Source of the DNA: a virus
Strand: one strand, 5' to 3'
DNA: 37,759 bases
IMG/VR virus record: IMGVR_UViG_3300046002_010079
Location: 1 to 37,759 of that record
This document shows, piece after piece, positions 1-8,235 of the stretch; positions within the stretch are counted from its first letter, which is position 1; the number at the start of each line of letters is the position of its first letter. The position numbers and the translations under genes are program-made. Below the pieces are notes generated by a model that was given only the letters and a program-made list of their open reading frames with translations, was not told the DNA's origin and made no database searches.

Positions 1-1435
1 CGACCTGTTCCGTATAAGACTCATAAGGTAATAAGGCAGAACCCTCATTAATCATCAATAAGTCTTTTTGAGAAAATTCAGATGAAAATGTAATGTTTAT
101 ACGGATATAAGCGCAATTCGATGGTGTGGTGAAGCCACTACTTGCAGGGGATTGACTTATGAAAACCTTTGCTGAAGTGTAATAAAAAGCGTTGCTTTGA
201 TAATTTAGATTTGTCCTAAAATATTTCGTACTTGGTTTAACCGCAATAAAATCCGTTCTACTTGTGACTGCATTTGTTACAGACGAACCTCCATTATCTA
301 TATAAGAACCCTGTATAGTGGTTGTTTTATCGAATAGATTAACACTTGTGGATAGTACAGATGATTTTAAAACATTTAATAAATCTGACTCTGACTTCAA
401 ATAAGAATCCCCTAATTTTAAAAAATCCTTGTCAGCGTTCCTGATTGCTTTGCCATTAACAGAAACGACCTGTTCCGTATAAGACTCATAAGGTAATAAG
501 GCAGAACCCTCATTAATCATCAATAAGTCTTTTTGAGAAAATTCAGATGAAAATGTAATGTTTATACGGATATATGCCCCATTAACTGGCGTTGTAAAAC
601 TTCCATCGCCCGCAACCCCTGAACTTATAAAAACTTTTGCAGAAGTATAGTGATATACATTGCCTTGATAATTTAAGTTAGTTCTAAAATATTTTGTACT
701 TGGCTTAACCGAAATAAAATCAGTTCTACTTGTAACTGCATTTGTTACAGATGAACCACCCCCGTCATAAGAACCCTGTACGGTTGTTGTTTTATCGAAT
801 AGATTATTTCCTGTTCTTTGGTAAGTAATTATTGGATTATACCCGATCAACCTATCAACCCACTTACTACTAACTCCCGGAACATCAGTTGACAAAGTAG
901 CTGCATTCGAAACCCAATCCTTACCTAAATGATTCACTTGGTCGCCCGAAGCAAAAGCAATCGCTGTCCAAGTTTTTATTTTAACGTTTTTCTCATTTAA
1001 AATCTTACCCTGTGCTGCACTCAAAGGCTTTGCTGTTTCTGTAGAAATTAAAGTATTGACAACATCTGAAACGTTTACTTTACCTGCAACATCAAGAGTC
1101 GTTTGCGAAATACTAAAAACTAAAGAGGCGCTTCTTGAAATAAACGCGAACGTATTTGCAGGAATAACAAAACCGCCCCAGTTTGTGTAAGTTCCAGCTT
1201 GTGTTGCAAAAGCGTGAATAGCACCAGTAGCAGGAGGAATGGAGGAAGGAACAATAGAACCCACAGAGGCAGAACCCACCAATGTATTATTTATCAATAA
1301 AGTAGCTTCAGAAAGAACGGCATCAATCTCTTCTGAAAGATCTTGCGCCGTGCCTTCATACCCTCCTTTACTTAGTTTTTCTGGGTTGGCGTCTGGACTG
1401 TCTGGATAAGGATTGTTTGAGGCTGTAATTGGCAT
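1..1435 (-). CDS. Tail fibre / receptor-binding protein, N-terminal part (runs off left edge)
   Basis: The frame starts at ATG 1435 (MPITASNNPYPD) and stays open for 478 codons to the left edge. The N-terminal ~190 residues contain the phrase TAKPLSAAQGK, common in phage tail and fibre proteins. Then follow two copies of a ~155-residue module that begin NLFDKTTT(V/I)QGSY and contain RTDFI(S/A)VKPSTKYF, TSAKVFIS, and DLLMINEGSALLPYESYTEQV. A third copy lies at the right end of the window, so this is inferred to be the front half of one protein of about 1168 residues (478 + 19 + 3 + 668). Modules of this NLFDK type are frequent in phage receptor-binding and baseplate proteins and probably form beta-sandwich host-recognition domains. 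It follows the portal/adaptor genes in the same late transcript. Receptor and fold are not known. Tail-fibre role fairly sure; partial status certain. Confidence 0.75.
   Translation of the reverse strand, partial: MPITASNNPYPDSPDANPEKLSKGGYEGTAQDLSEEIDAVLSEATLLINNTLVGSASVGSIVPSSIPPATGAIHAFATQAGTYTNWGGFVIPANTFAFISRSASLVFSISQTTLDVAGKVNVSDVVNTLISTETAKPLSAAQGKILNEKNVKIKTWTAIAFASGDQVNHLGKDWVSNAATLSTDVPGVSSKWVDRLIGYNPIITYQRTGNNLFDKTTTVQGSYDGGGSSVTNAVTSRTDFISVKPSTKYFRTNLNYQGNVYHYTSAKVFISSGVAGDGSFTTPVNGAYIRINITFSSEFSQKDLLMINEGSALLPYESYTEQVVSVNGKAIRNADKDFLKLGDSYLKSESDLLNVLKSSVLSTSVNLFDKTTTIQGSYIDNGGSSVTNAVTSRTDFIAVKPSTKYFRTNLNYQSNAFYYTSAKVFISQSPASSGFTTPSNCAYIRINITFSSEFSQKDLLMINEGSALLPYESYTEQV
292..574 (-). 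repeat. 283-nt repeat joining tail-fibre modules; its halves recur at both window ends
   Basis: Bases 292-410 are identical to 37641-37759 and bases 466-574 are identical to 1-109. The internal copy supplies the 55 bases (411-465) missing between the window ends. It encodes the end of one NLFDK module, the linker VSVNGKAIRNADKDFLKLGD and the start of the next module. The distance from the NLFDK codons of module 1 (ending 805) to those of module 2 (ending 340) is 465 nt. From module 2 to module 3 across the inferred junction it is again 340 + 55 + 70 = 465 nt. Confidence 0.9.
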
Positions 1436-1470
1436 ATTTTATTTTTTATTTTAGTTTTAAAAAAGTATTT

Positions 1471-2430
1471 CTACATTGAAAAAATTCCCTTGGTGTTGTA
1501 AGGTGTAAATCCTGATCCTGTGGTTTCTGACTTCAATAACGGCAAAGCACATTGTGTAAAATCAGAAGGATTTGCTTCTATAAATTCCTTTACGATATTT
1601 AAATATTGAGTTCCGTTGTTGATTTGCTCTTTGACTAATTTTGAAACCTGATCCGTTGGTTTTCCGTAAGAAGGACTTTCTTTTCGTCCATCGATTAGTG
1701 TTTCGAAATTGACACGCAAACCGTTTTCGTCTAAAAGAAACAAGCCTACATCGGCAACCTTGGCAACTGTGAAAGCCACGATTGCTTTTTGCATTGCGAT
1801 TTTTACGGCTAAAACATTGCTTTCTGGAGCTTGTTTAAGAGCTTGAATCAGTTCTGGACAAAGCATTGTGTGCATATACTGGTCTTCGACTTGGCGAATA
1901 GAAGGCTGCAAGGCAAGGAATGTTTGACGGCTGCCAAAAATATGGTAGTATTTGTTGAACGTTTCGGTGTTATGGACCAGTAATTCTTTGTTTATTGTTC
2001 CAAATTTTGTGGTCCAATCTTCGAAAACGAGTGGATTTGCTTCAAGAACTTCGAGAAGTAGATCCATTGCTTCGTGTCCGGAGCGTAAAAGCTCACGGCG
2101 AATGTCTTTGAGTTGCCACCACTCAGCAGATTTGCGTTGTTCAGAAGCCACAACGGTGATGCCGGAACTGTCCATCATCACGGAAGAGAACGGCAAATAA
2201 ATGAAATACCCAAAGTTGGCAATGGCATTGCGCAAATGTTCGCGTGCTTCATTTTTTATAGTTGCGTCGGTTCCGCTTGCAACAGCATCGAGTGTTGTGT
2301 GCAAATTACCTACATATTTTCGCGTGAAAGAGTTCACCGCCTTGGTAATGTAAGGCTCGAAGTCTGGGAACAGGAATGATCCCGATAAGGAAACGTATTT
2401 TTTTAAATCGGCTGTTGATGTTAGAATCAT
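1471..2430 (-). CDS. Head-completion/adaptor candidate, DUF6712-like, 319 aa
   Basis: The start ATG overlaps the portal stop codon (ATGA, 4 nt), so translation is probably coupled to the portal gene. The protein is largely helical, with no signal peptide, membrane segment or catalytic motif that I can see. Its length, its N-terminus (MILTSTADLKKYV) and its place after the portal resemble a family seen in Bacteroidota phages that I associate with DUF6712; that association is from memory and untested. A gene in this position usually encodes a head-tail connector or adaptor. The tail-fibre gene starts 35 bp downstream in the same transcript. Confidence 0.5.
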   Translation of the reverse strand: MILTSTADLKKYVSLSGSFLFPDFEPYITKAVNSFTRKYVGNLHTTLDAVASGTDATIKNEAREHLRNAIANFGYFIYLPFSSVMMDSSGITVVASEQRKSAEWWQLKDIRRELLRSGHEAMDLLLEVLEANPLVFEDWTTKFGTINKELLVHNTETFNKYYHIFGSRQTFLALQPSIRQVEDQYMHTMLCPELIQALKQAPESNVLAVKIAMQKAIVAFTVAKVADVGLFLLDENGLRVNFETLIDGRKESPSYGKPTDQVSKLVKEQINNGTQYLNIVKEFIEANPSDFTQCALPLLKSETTGSGFTPYNTKGIFSM

Positions 2431-3791
2431 GTCATTACGGTTTTAGTTCCTGTTGGGTTGGCATCGAGTGTGGTTAGGACTGTGTTTTCGAAAGCGGCTC
2501 TTGCTGTTGGATCCCATGCGTTGTATTCTTGAATGAATTCGAAAATTTCTAAGGTGGTTTCACGGTTGGTTTTGTACAAAGCCGAAAGAATAAGAAAGGC
2601 TTCGCGCTTGTCAGAACCGCTTCCAGCTCCTAAAGCTCCACCCGGTATTCCTGCACCACCAATAAGCGTGGCATCGACACCTATTGCCACAAGGATTTCG
2701 GAGTTGGCAGCAGAAGCTTCTGGAAGGTAAATCCCGTCTTTGAGTTTGTCATCGATGGGTGTGATCTTGATGGCAGAGATTTCTTTGCCTGCAGAATCTG
2801 TCCACTTCATCGCCTGGATTGCTTTTCCTGAATTATCATTTCCAACAAGTCCTGAATTGATTGAATCAACAAGGTCTTGACGAATGGTTTTGCGTTCTTC
2901 TGGTTTCATTTTTAACCAGTTTTCGGCATAGATATTCGAGTAGTATTGCTCGTCAACTTCGATTAGGAATTTGATTGTCATTTGATTTGCGAACAATGCT
3001 TTCTTTAAAGCTGGAACGGAGTTGGCAACATCCAACCATCCTGATTTGAGAATGGCGTGCCACTCGCTTTCTGGATAATAAGCCTCGTCAAGAAGCGGAT
3101 AAAATACCGGACGGATGAATTTTTTTATTTTATTGGTTTGACAGTAGAGTTTTACTTCGGCTGGCGACCAGTAGGAATCAATGAGTGGAATTTTTTCGCA
3201 ATAAATGCCTTCGACATCCACGGCGGACTTTCCGAATTTTTCAGAAACGAAAACGTGCTCGATTAATCCACTGGCTTCGTTCATCATTTCGAATCTACAC
3301 CAAGCTGTTTTTTGTCGTTTCACTCTGTTTATGGTGGCGAAATTTTCTGAAAGAATGTATTCCGGAAAGGCAATCGAGAACCACTCAAGGTCTGTAATTG
3401 TTTCTTTCCAGAAACGATTCATTTGACTTTTACGAAAGAAAGCTTCGATTTCTGGAACATCGGAAAGAGGAATCATTTTAGGTGCTTTTTTGCCATTGGC
3501 ATCGGCCTCCTCTTTGTACAAAACAAGTCCGTTGCCATAGTGAGCTTTACGCAAAAATCGAAGCGAAGACGATGCAGCACCGTTTTTCTTTACTTCTTTA
3601 ATGACTTGCTGTGGATAATCGTTTGACTTTCCCCAAGAAGCGATTGTTCCTGTTTTTTCTTTGACTTCGACTTTTACAGCAGTCACGGTTCCATCCATTT
3701 TATCAATGGAGTTTTTGAAGGTAACCAATGCCGGAGATCCTTTATATTCGGTCACGGCAATATGCTGACTTAAAAACGTAATGTCTGCCAT
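2427..3791 (-). CDS. Portal protein, 454 aa
   Basis: The portal forms the dodecameric ring at one capsid vertex through which DNA is packaged and ejected. Evidence is positional and from motifs. The gene lies two genes after the large terminase. The C-terminal third holds the portal-like phrase ILVAIGVDATLIGGAGIPGG followed by GSGSDKREAFLILSALYKTN and a long helix, typical of portal stem and crown regions; the front part has the helical stretch RFLRKAHYGNGLVLYK. The start ATG overlaps the preceding stop by one base (TAATG) and the end overlaps the next gene by 4 nt. It is in the late unit driven by the promoter at 4140-4175. Alternative: another large neck protein, which I think is less likely. 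Confidence 0.75.
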   Translation of the reverse strand: MADITFLSQHIAVTEYKGSPALVTFKNSIDKMDGTVTAVKVEVKEKTGTIASWGKSNDYPQQVIKEVKKNGAASSSLRFLRKAHYGNGLVLYKEEADANGKKAPKMIPLSDVPEIEAFFRKSQMNRFWKETITDLEWFSIAFPEYILSENFATINRVKRQKTAWCRFEMMNEASGLIEHVFVSEKFGKSAVDVEGIYCEKIPLIDSYWSPAEVKLYCQTNKIKKFIRPVFYPLLDEAYYPESEWHAILKSGWLDVANSVPALKKALFANQMTIKFLIEVDEQYYSNIYAENWLKMKPEERKTIRQDLVDSINSGLVGNDNSGKAIQAMKWTDSAGKEISAIKITPIDDKLKDGIYLPEASAANSEILVAIGVDATLIGGAGIPGGALGAGSGSDKREAFLILSALYKTNRETTLEIFEFIQEYNAWDPTARAAFENTVLTTLDANPTGTKTVMT

Positions 3792-4135
3792 TAGTAAATT
3801 ATTTTTTTATTATTAATACTGATCATAAAATCAATGCGGACTTTCGCCACGCTAGAGTCCGAAAGTTCTATGTTTCGAGTGCGGTTGTCAAAATGGTGTG
3901 CGTTCTTGATTGCTTTGACTGAATCCAAAATGTTTTCGTTGGTGTCTTTCTGGATTGCGTTTGGATTTTTCTCTAAAAGAAGTCTTGACCCGAAGTAGGT
4001 TTTTAGTTTACCACCTTTTTTTGATGTGGAATTATACGTTCGATACGTCAAATCAAAAGGAAGCAAACGATTGGAATCGTCTTTTTTTGACATCAATGCC
4101 AAAGCCTCTTTCAATGTTATAAATCCGTTTTCCAT
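3791..4135 (-). CDS. Small hypothetical protein, first gene of the portal unit, 114 aa
   Basis: The sequence begins MENGFITLKEALALMSKKD and is rich in lysine and asparagine. It has no membrane segment or recognised motif. It is the first gene behind the late promoter at 4140-4175; the ATG lies only four bases past the -7-like box, so the transcript may be nearly leaderless. Its stop overlaps the portal start (TAATG). This tight coupling to the portal suggests a role in head or neck assembly, but function is unknown. Confidence 0.7.
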   Translation of the reverse strand: MENGFITLKEALALMSKKDDSNRLLPFDLTYRTYNSTSKKGGKLKTYFGSRLLLEKNPNAIQKDTNENILDSVKAIKNAHHFDNRTRNIELSDSSVAKVRIDFMISINNKKIIY

Positions 4136-4139
4136 ACTG

Positions 4140-4175
4140 CTAAATTCAAACTTTTGCAGTTTTTAAAATAGGACA
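4140..4175 (-). promoter_or_regulatory. Late promoter candidate (a), portal/tail-fibre unit
   Basis: On the minus strand TGTCCTAT (4175-4168) is followed after exactly 20 nt by the -7-like box GAATTTAG (4147-4140). The same arrangement occurs at four other late units. A run of seven T lies directly upstream (TTTTTTTATGTCCTATT), as in copy (b), but no clear terminator stem precedes it here. Confidence 0.6.
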
Positions 4176-4322
4176 TAAAAAAAGGCTGTGATTATGCTAT
4201 GCTATTCCATTAAAAAACGTTTTAATTATTTGATTGTCAAAATTTTAACTTCAAAAATTGAATTTCTCATTTTAAAATCAAACAGAAAAGCACGCCTGTC
4301 CCTATAAATTTTTTCACTTTCC

Positions 4323-4343
4323 ATATCCTAAAAAGTAGGATAT
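4323..4343 (-). terminator. Perfect 8-bp inverted repeat behind the large terminase gene
   Basis: ATATCCTA (4323-4330) and TAGGATAT (4336-4343) pair perfectly around a 5-nt loop, 13 bp past the terminase stop. The stem is AT-rich and no strong U-tract follows directly, so it may be a weak terminator or an mRNA 3' stabiliser. The rest of 4136-4356 carries only promoter (a); I see no gene there. Confidence 0.35.
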
Positions 4344-4356
4344 ATGAAAATGCTAA

Positions 4357-5853
4357 TTAAAGAGTTCTAATAATGCTTTCTGAGAGGAGTGCGTTCGTTC
4401 CTTTAAACAGTTCGTTGTACATCGTTACGATTGGGATGTCGAAGGCATCCGGGAGATGGGTGGCGTGTTGCTGTGGGAATAGTTTGTTACGCTCGTCCTT
4501 CTTGTCTTTCTCTACTGCTCCAGTCAATCCTTCCTTTGCCTCGGAGCGTTCGAGTGCAATGATCAGGTCGGGGTTGTTGTGTTCGTTGATACGTATGACC
4601 GGAAGGCGTGTCTGGTGTTCCTTGAGCATTGCATTGATGAGTAGATACTTATCGAAGTGCGTTGCAGCAGCTCCACGACTCATAAGGTAAACGACCCAGC
4701 CGTGTTGTGATAGCACGTCAATGACCTGCTCGAATAGAGTCTTGCTACTGTTTGGCAATCTATTGTTCCCATCGTGTCCACCATACAAGTATATAGTCTT
4801 CTCCTGGTGCGGTTGATAGTATGGAATGAACTGTTCAATCAATAGGTCATCCAATAGCTTCGGAGACTTAACCCACATAGACTTCAATACTCTATACTCA
4901 TTCTCGTGGGTCTGTGATACTATTAAGCTATTGAACACACCAAAGTCCAAGGACATAATCAATGGTTCGTGTCGCTTCACATCGTTGTCTTGGTTGCAGT
5001 TGAAGTGTTCCGTCTTAGCTACAACACCAATGGTCTCCAGATAGCTGTTATTATAATCCGTATAGTAATGCTTTGCCGGGTTTAATTGTGCATAGAAGCC
5101 GTCTACTATTTCCTTAGGTCTAATGTTTAGAATCTCGGCTTCATATAGCATTTGACTTGGCGACTGGTCCTTCATCTTCTGGAACCAATCAGCTCTAAGG
5201 TGTGGATTGGACTTGGCCGAAGCCTTACTAAACATATACTCAGTTGGTTTTTGTTTCGCCAATAACTCCATATCAGTGAACCATTTGCCCTTCTTGGTGA
5301 TGGGAGTTGATGATACATAGGTTTCAGAGCCGAGCATTGAAGCATTCTTGAACACTTCCTTCTTGGATCTGTTTGTAGTTTTTACGTTGGTGAATAGTTT
5401 CTCTGGGTCCAATAATGCGGACTCGTCACCTACTTCGCCATAAGAGTTCAAGCCACGTCCAGAGTTGGGATTGTCTAATGAAACCAACTGAAAGCAAGCA
5501 CCATTCGGGAAGTGAATTATATTGTTCCATTGGTTTGGTGGTTGGAACGGCATTTCATAACCGTGTTTTTTGCCATTGCGTCCAATGACATAATCAATGT
5601 CCTGGTGCAAATTAAACATTTCCAAACCCTCGATTGTCGATGGTAATGTTCGCGATAATATTTGGCTGTAAGTAGAACCAACGAGCGCGAAGGTTGCCCT
5701 TGGCATTTGCTTAACCATTTTATATATAAAATAAGCAAGAACAGTGGACTTTCCAGCACCACGACCCCATTCTAAGTATTTGTTTTTTTGTGGAGCCATA
5801 ACGGCTGCGAGTTGCGGAATGGTGAGCTCTAAGTTTTGGATTACTTTACTCAT
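4357..5853 (-). CDS. Terminase large subunit, 498 aa
   Basis: This is the ATP-driven DNA-packaging motor and nuclease. The Walker A motif is GRGAGKS at residues 30-36 and the Walker B region is GEVGDESA at about 139-146. The nuclease domain shows acidic residues in IMSLDFG (D303), GGHDGNN (D361) and HLPDAFD (D469/D472). I choose ATG 5853 (MSKVIQNLEL). A longer frame to 5940 adds 29 residues read out of frame through the small subunit gene and looks spurious. The chosen start overlaps the small-subunit stop by 8 nt, typical of a translationally coupled terminase pair. The packaging mode (cos or headful) cannot be read from the sequence. Confidence 0.9.
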   Translation of the reverse strand: MSKVIQNLELTIPQLAAVMAPQKNKYLEWGRGAGKSTVLAYFIYKMVKQMPRATFALVGSTYSQILSRTLPSTIEGLEMFNLHQDIDYVIGRNGKKHGYEMPFQPPNQWNNIIHFPNGACFQLVSLDNPNSGRGLNSYGEVGDESALLDPEKLFTNVKTTNRSKKEVFKNASMLGSETYVSSTPITKKGKWFTDMELLAKQKPTEYMFSKASAKSNPHLRADWFQKMKDQSPSQMLYEAEILNIRPKEIVDGFYAQLNPAKHYYTDYNNSYLETIGVVAKTEHFNCNQDNDVKRHEPLIMSLDFGVFNSLIVSQTHENEYRVLKSMWVKSPKLLDDLLIEQFIPYYQPHQEKTIYLYGGHDGNNRLPNSSKTLFEQVIDVLSQHGWVVYLMSRGAAATHFDKYLLINAMLKEHQTRLPVIRINEHNNPDLIIALERSEAKEGLTGAVEKDKKDERNKLFPQQHATHLPDAFDIPIVTMYNELFKGTNALLSESIIRTL

Positions 5854-6424
5854 TGTCCGGTTCTGGTTTGAGTTCCTCAAAATCAACCTCTGTGACATCA
5901 AGGCTGTTGAAATCGACCACACCTCCAGCAATGAGCTCAATCAATTTTCCTTGCAAGTTCTTATTCATATTGATGTGAATCTCTTTATTCTCGAATTTCT
6001 CTGGATTGAATTCCAAATCTTTAACGTCTAAACCACCATATTTTCCAAGTAAGTCCAATGCTTTTGCTTCGGCTTTTAAGTCTTTGTGTTGTCTGGCTCG
6101 TTTCAATAAGTCCGTGGCCCATTCCATCCACATTGCCTTGAAAACCTTTTCGTCGGTTTTGAAAACATTGGCAAACATATTGCCAGCATTTCGAATGTCG
6201 AGATAGGCTTGCGCCTGACAAACTCCATAATCTCGCACCAAGACATTTGCAATCTTTATTTTGCTGTAGGCTTTCAATTGTAGATTGACTACTAATGTCC
6301 ACCTGATTCTTATTTCTTCTAATTTTTCACTCAATGGATAATGTTCAGGATCTATATAAAAAGCCTGAATTTTATCGAATGTGCTGTCTCCAGTCTTTAT
6401 AAGCATTGCTCTTCCTTTAGCCAT
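5846..6424 (-). CDS. Terminase small subunit, 192 aa
   Basis: This subunit would recognise phage DNA and regulate the large subunit. A helix-turn-helix-like stretch lies at about residues 50-80 (KIKIANVLVRDYGVCQAQAY), followed by a helical region that probably forms the oligomer and an acidic C-terminus. It overlaps the large subunit gene by 8 nt and the upstream gene by 8 nt. The call rests on position, length and the helix-turn-helix; the sequence is not strongly diagnostic on its own. Confidence 0.75.
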   Translation of the reverse strand: MAKGRAMLIKTGDSTFDKIQAFYIDPEHYPLSEKLEEIRIRWTLVVNLQLKAYSKIKIANVLVRDYGVCQAQAYLDIRNAGNMFANVFKTDEKVFKAMWMEWATDLLKRARQHKDLKAEAKALDLLGKYGGLDVKDLEFNPEKFENKEIHINMNKNLQGKLIELIAGGVVDFNSLDVTEVDFEELKPEPDNE

Positions 6425-7139
6425 CTATCAATTTGCTTATAATTAGTAATTCTTCATTTTGTTTCAATAGGTTCTGCTCTTGCTTCATAATCATTCGCTC
6501 GACTTTGTTTTTGTCCACAACATAAACAGCCGTTTGCAACTTTTCGTTGTTTTCCTTTAATCTGGAGTTTAGTTTTGAGATGGAAGCATAAAGCAATTGT
6601 TGCTTCCGTAAAAGTCCGGCAGGAGTCAAACCTTCGTGTTCCGATTGTTTCGATTGTGGAACAATGCGGTGTTCTAAGAAGTAATCAATCTTTTTCCAAC
6701 ACAATCCGTTTTTCTCAAAATTGCGTGAAATTTGGATTTGTAGTTCGAGCGCCTTTTTCTCAGCGTGTTGTGGCAAATCGTTGAGTTGTACTTTTAGGAA
6801 ACAATTTTCTTTAAATAATTGGTTCGCCTCAAGAAGAACCGGTTGCAGTTCTGGTGGCAATTGGTGAAAGAACAACGCCTGTTTATTTTCTACAGCTAAA
6901 ATTGTATCTTCAACCGTTACGGTTTGCGGAGCTTTAAGTTTGACAACTTTGGCAACAGCAGGAACCGGAGTATTCAAGAACTTCAAAAGTTCGTGTTTTA
7001 GTTTTTCGCGGTTGAAAGTGTTTTCCTTTTTTTGGAACATTGACAGTAATTGTCGGTTATGCTTTGGCAAATCGCCATAAATAGCAACTCCAAAAGTATA
7101 ATCACAATCACCGTCAAACCAATCTTGTATTATTTCCAT
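6417..7139 (-). CDS. Coiled-coil protein, first gene of the terminase unit, 240 aa
   Basis: I do not recognise a family. The C-terminal half is strongly helical and coiled-coil-like (LRKQQLLYASISKLNSRLKE, KVERMIMKQEQNLLKQNEEL). The N-terminus has WFDGDCDYTFGVAIYG and the middle a proline/valine-rich linker. It is the first gene behind late promoter (b) and overlaps the small terminase start by 8 nt, which hints at a part in DNA packaging. The ATG lies four bases beyond the -7-like box, so its mRNA may have almost no leader. Confidence 0.65.
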   Translation of the reverse strand: MEIIQDWFDGDCDYTFGVAIYGDLPKHNRQLLSMFQKKENTFNREKLKHELLKFLNTPVPAVAKVVKLKAPQTVTVEDTILAVENKQALFFHQLPPELQPVLLEANQLFKENCFLKVQLNDLPQHAEKKALELQIQISRNFEKNGLCWKKIDYFLEHRIVPQSKQSEHEGLTPAGLLRKQQLLYASISKLNSRLKENNEKLQTAVYVVDKNKVERMIMKQEQNLLKQNEELLIISKLIDG

Positions 7140-7143
7140 ACTG

Positions 7144-7179
7144 CAAATATGGAAAGTGTGAAGCTCTCACAATAGGACA
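7144..7179 (-). promoter_or_regulatory. Late promoter candidate (b), terminase unit
   Basis: TGTCCTAT (7179-7172) is followed after 20 nt by CATATTTG (7151-7144), one mismatch from the Bacteroidota -7 consensus TAnnTTTG. Between the elements lies the dyad TGTGA-n5-TCACA (7157-7171). The upstream side abuts the terminator at 7181-7208. Confidence 0.65.
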
Positions 7180-7180
7180 T

Positions 7181-7208
7181 AAAAAAACCACGCTCATTGA
7201 CGTGGTTT
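7181..7208 (-). terminator. Rho-independent terminator of the antirepressor unit
   Basis: The stem is AAACCACG (7201-7208) paired with CGTGGTTT (7185-7192 on the minus strand), with an 8-nt loop and a U7 tract ending at 7181. It lies 25 bp past the stop of the gene at 7234-7776 and runs directly into late promoter (b). Confidence 0.85.
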
Positions 7209-7233
7209 GTAATAAAATCAACTTATAGGTTGA

Positions 7234-7776
7234 TTATTCTATAAATTCCAATTCAATTTGATTATTGTTGGATTTCCAATCTTCAAAAGTTATTTTTCTG
7301 AAAACATCTCTATTGAAACGAATATCACGTAACAACTTCTCGGCTGCTTTAAAATTATTTCGTGCCTCGCTTTCTTTATCGACAAATTCATTTAGTTTCT
7401 TTTCCTTTTGTTCGATGAATGTTGCGTGCTCGGTGAAGTAATTATACAAAGCATCATAACAAATCACTTTGTAAAGAATTAAGTTTTGTTTTGCTTCCTC
7501 TTTTACGTTTTTTGCCGATATTGAAAATATCCACCCAAAAACATATTTTAACGGAATTGTTGCCATTTTTCTATCCTTTCCATCTGCTCCAACTGTGGTG
7601 CTCAGCCCCATAGTTGAACATAAAATTTCGTCATCTTTTATCCTTTGCAATTGAGAAGAATAATCTACTCCAAGAGCTTCGCAAATTGGTTTTACTGGAA
7701 CAAATTTTTGTCCGTCTTCATCGATTACAATAACAATTCCTTGATTGTTGATTGTAGAAATTAATTGTGTACTCAT
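7234..7776 (-). CDS. Phage antirepressor-like protein with P22_AR_N-type domain, 180 aa
   Basis: Residues about 10-120 match the well-known N-terminal domain of phage antirepressors (P22_AR_N type): VIDEDGQKFVPVKPICEALG, YSSQLQRIKDDEIL, STMGLSTTVGADGKDRKM, IPLKYVFGWIFSIS and KNVKEEAKQNLILYK. The C-terminal 60 residues are a charged helix. Proteins of this type act on phage development, often by countering a repressor; the exact action here is inference. It is unusual that the gene sits between head and packaging genes rather than in the switch region. It forms a small unit with the upstream 91-residue gene (9 bp gap) and ends at its own terminator. Confidence 0.8.
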   Translation of the reverse strand: MSTQLISTINNQGIVIVIDEDGQKFVPVKPICEALGVDYSSQLQRIKDDEILCSTMGLSTTVGADGKDRKMATIPLKYVFGWIFSISAKNVKEEAKQNLILYKVICYDALYNYFTEHATFIEQKEKKLNEFVDKESEARNNFKAAEKLLRDIRFNRDVFRKITFEDWKSNNNQIELEFIE

Positions 7777-7785
7777 AATTTAATT

Positions 7786-8061
7786 TTAATGATTGTTTTC
7801 TTCAATAGTGATTTGCAAAAAAACATCTTTTTCAACAAATCCACCTGTTAAAATAGCTCCTAATAAATTCATAACCCTTTGGTTAGAAACTGTTTTGTGG
7901 TTCCTGACCGTGGTGTCTTCTGCAGCATCACTACACATAAAACTAGTGTACATTTCGTGTTGGTCTTTCATCACATCTTGAACAAGACAATCATTAAAAA
8001 TTTTCGATTCTAGTAAGGCTAATTGTGAAGCCTCTACTACATTGGTACTTTGTTTTTGCAT
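7786..8061 (-). CDS. Hypothetical protein between leader RNA and antirepressor, 91 aa
   Basis: I do not recognise it. The sequence is soluble and mostly helical (NVVEASQLALLESKIFNDCL, VMNLLGAILTGG), with two cysteines and no membrane segment. It starts about 40 bases beyond a structured leader RNA and is followed after 9 bp by the antirepressor-like gene, so the two are probably co-expressed and may act together. Confidence 0.6.
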   Translation of the reverse strand: MQKQSTNVVEASQLALLESKIFNDCLVQDVMKDQHEMYTSFMCSDAAEDTTVRNHKTVSNQRVMNLLGAILTGGFVEKDVFLQITIEENNH

Positions 8062-8101
8062 AACTTAAAGTATTAGATACACGAAAACCCTGCTTTAGCT
8101 G

Positions 8102-8232
8102 TGCAAAAACATCCCAAAGGATAAGTTTTTAAGAGAAGTTTCCTATCTCTAGCAGCATAACAAGGCTTTCGCTTATTGTTGATATTTTACGATAAAATTA
8201 AAGGGAGAACCCTTTAGGAAAATGTTTTTGCA
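8102..8232 (-). ncRNA. Candidate structured RNA / 5' leader with alternative pairings
   Basis: A perfect 11-bp stem is formed by TGCAAAAACAT (RNA 5' end, 8232-8222) and ATGTTTTTGCA (8112-8102), closing 109 nt. Inside, on the RNA strand, are the hairpins AAAGGG-TTCT-CCCTTT, ATTTTA-TCG-TAAAAT and AGAGA-n9-TCTCT. CCTAAAGG near the 5' side can also pair with CCTTTGGG next to the 3' arm (8 bp with one G-U), which would extend the closing stem but destroy the first hairpin. The predicted start site behind the box at 8236-8243 coincides with the first base of the closing stem. Switch-like behaviour is inference. Confidence 0.5.
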
Positions 8233-8235
8233 TTA

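Noticed and set aside
1-805. Diversity-generating retroelement as the reason for tail-fibre repeats
   Set aside because: No reverse transcriptase gene and no template/variable repeat pair with adenine-biased changes; ordinary domain duplication explains the repeats.
4281-4305. Plus-strand TGTCCCTATAAA as a sixth late promoter
   Set aside because: It has an extra C, points towards the convergent terminase gene, and has no gene downstream on that strand.
5854-5940. 29-residue N-terminal extension of the large terminase
   Set aside because: It is read out of frame through the small-subunit gene; the ATG at 5853 gives the normal 8-nt overlap and a standard N-terminus.
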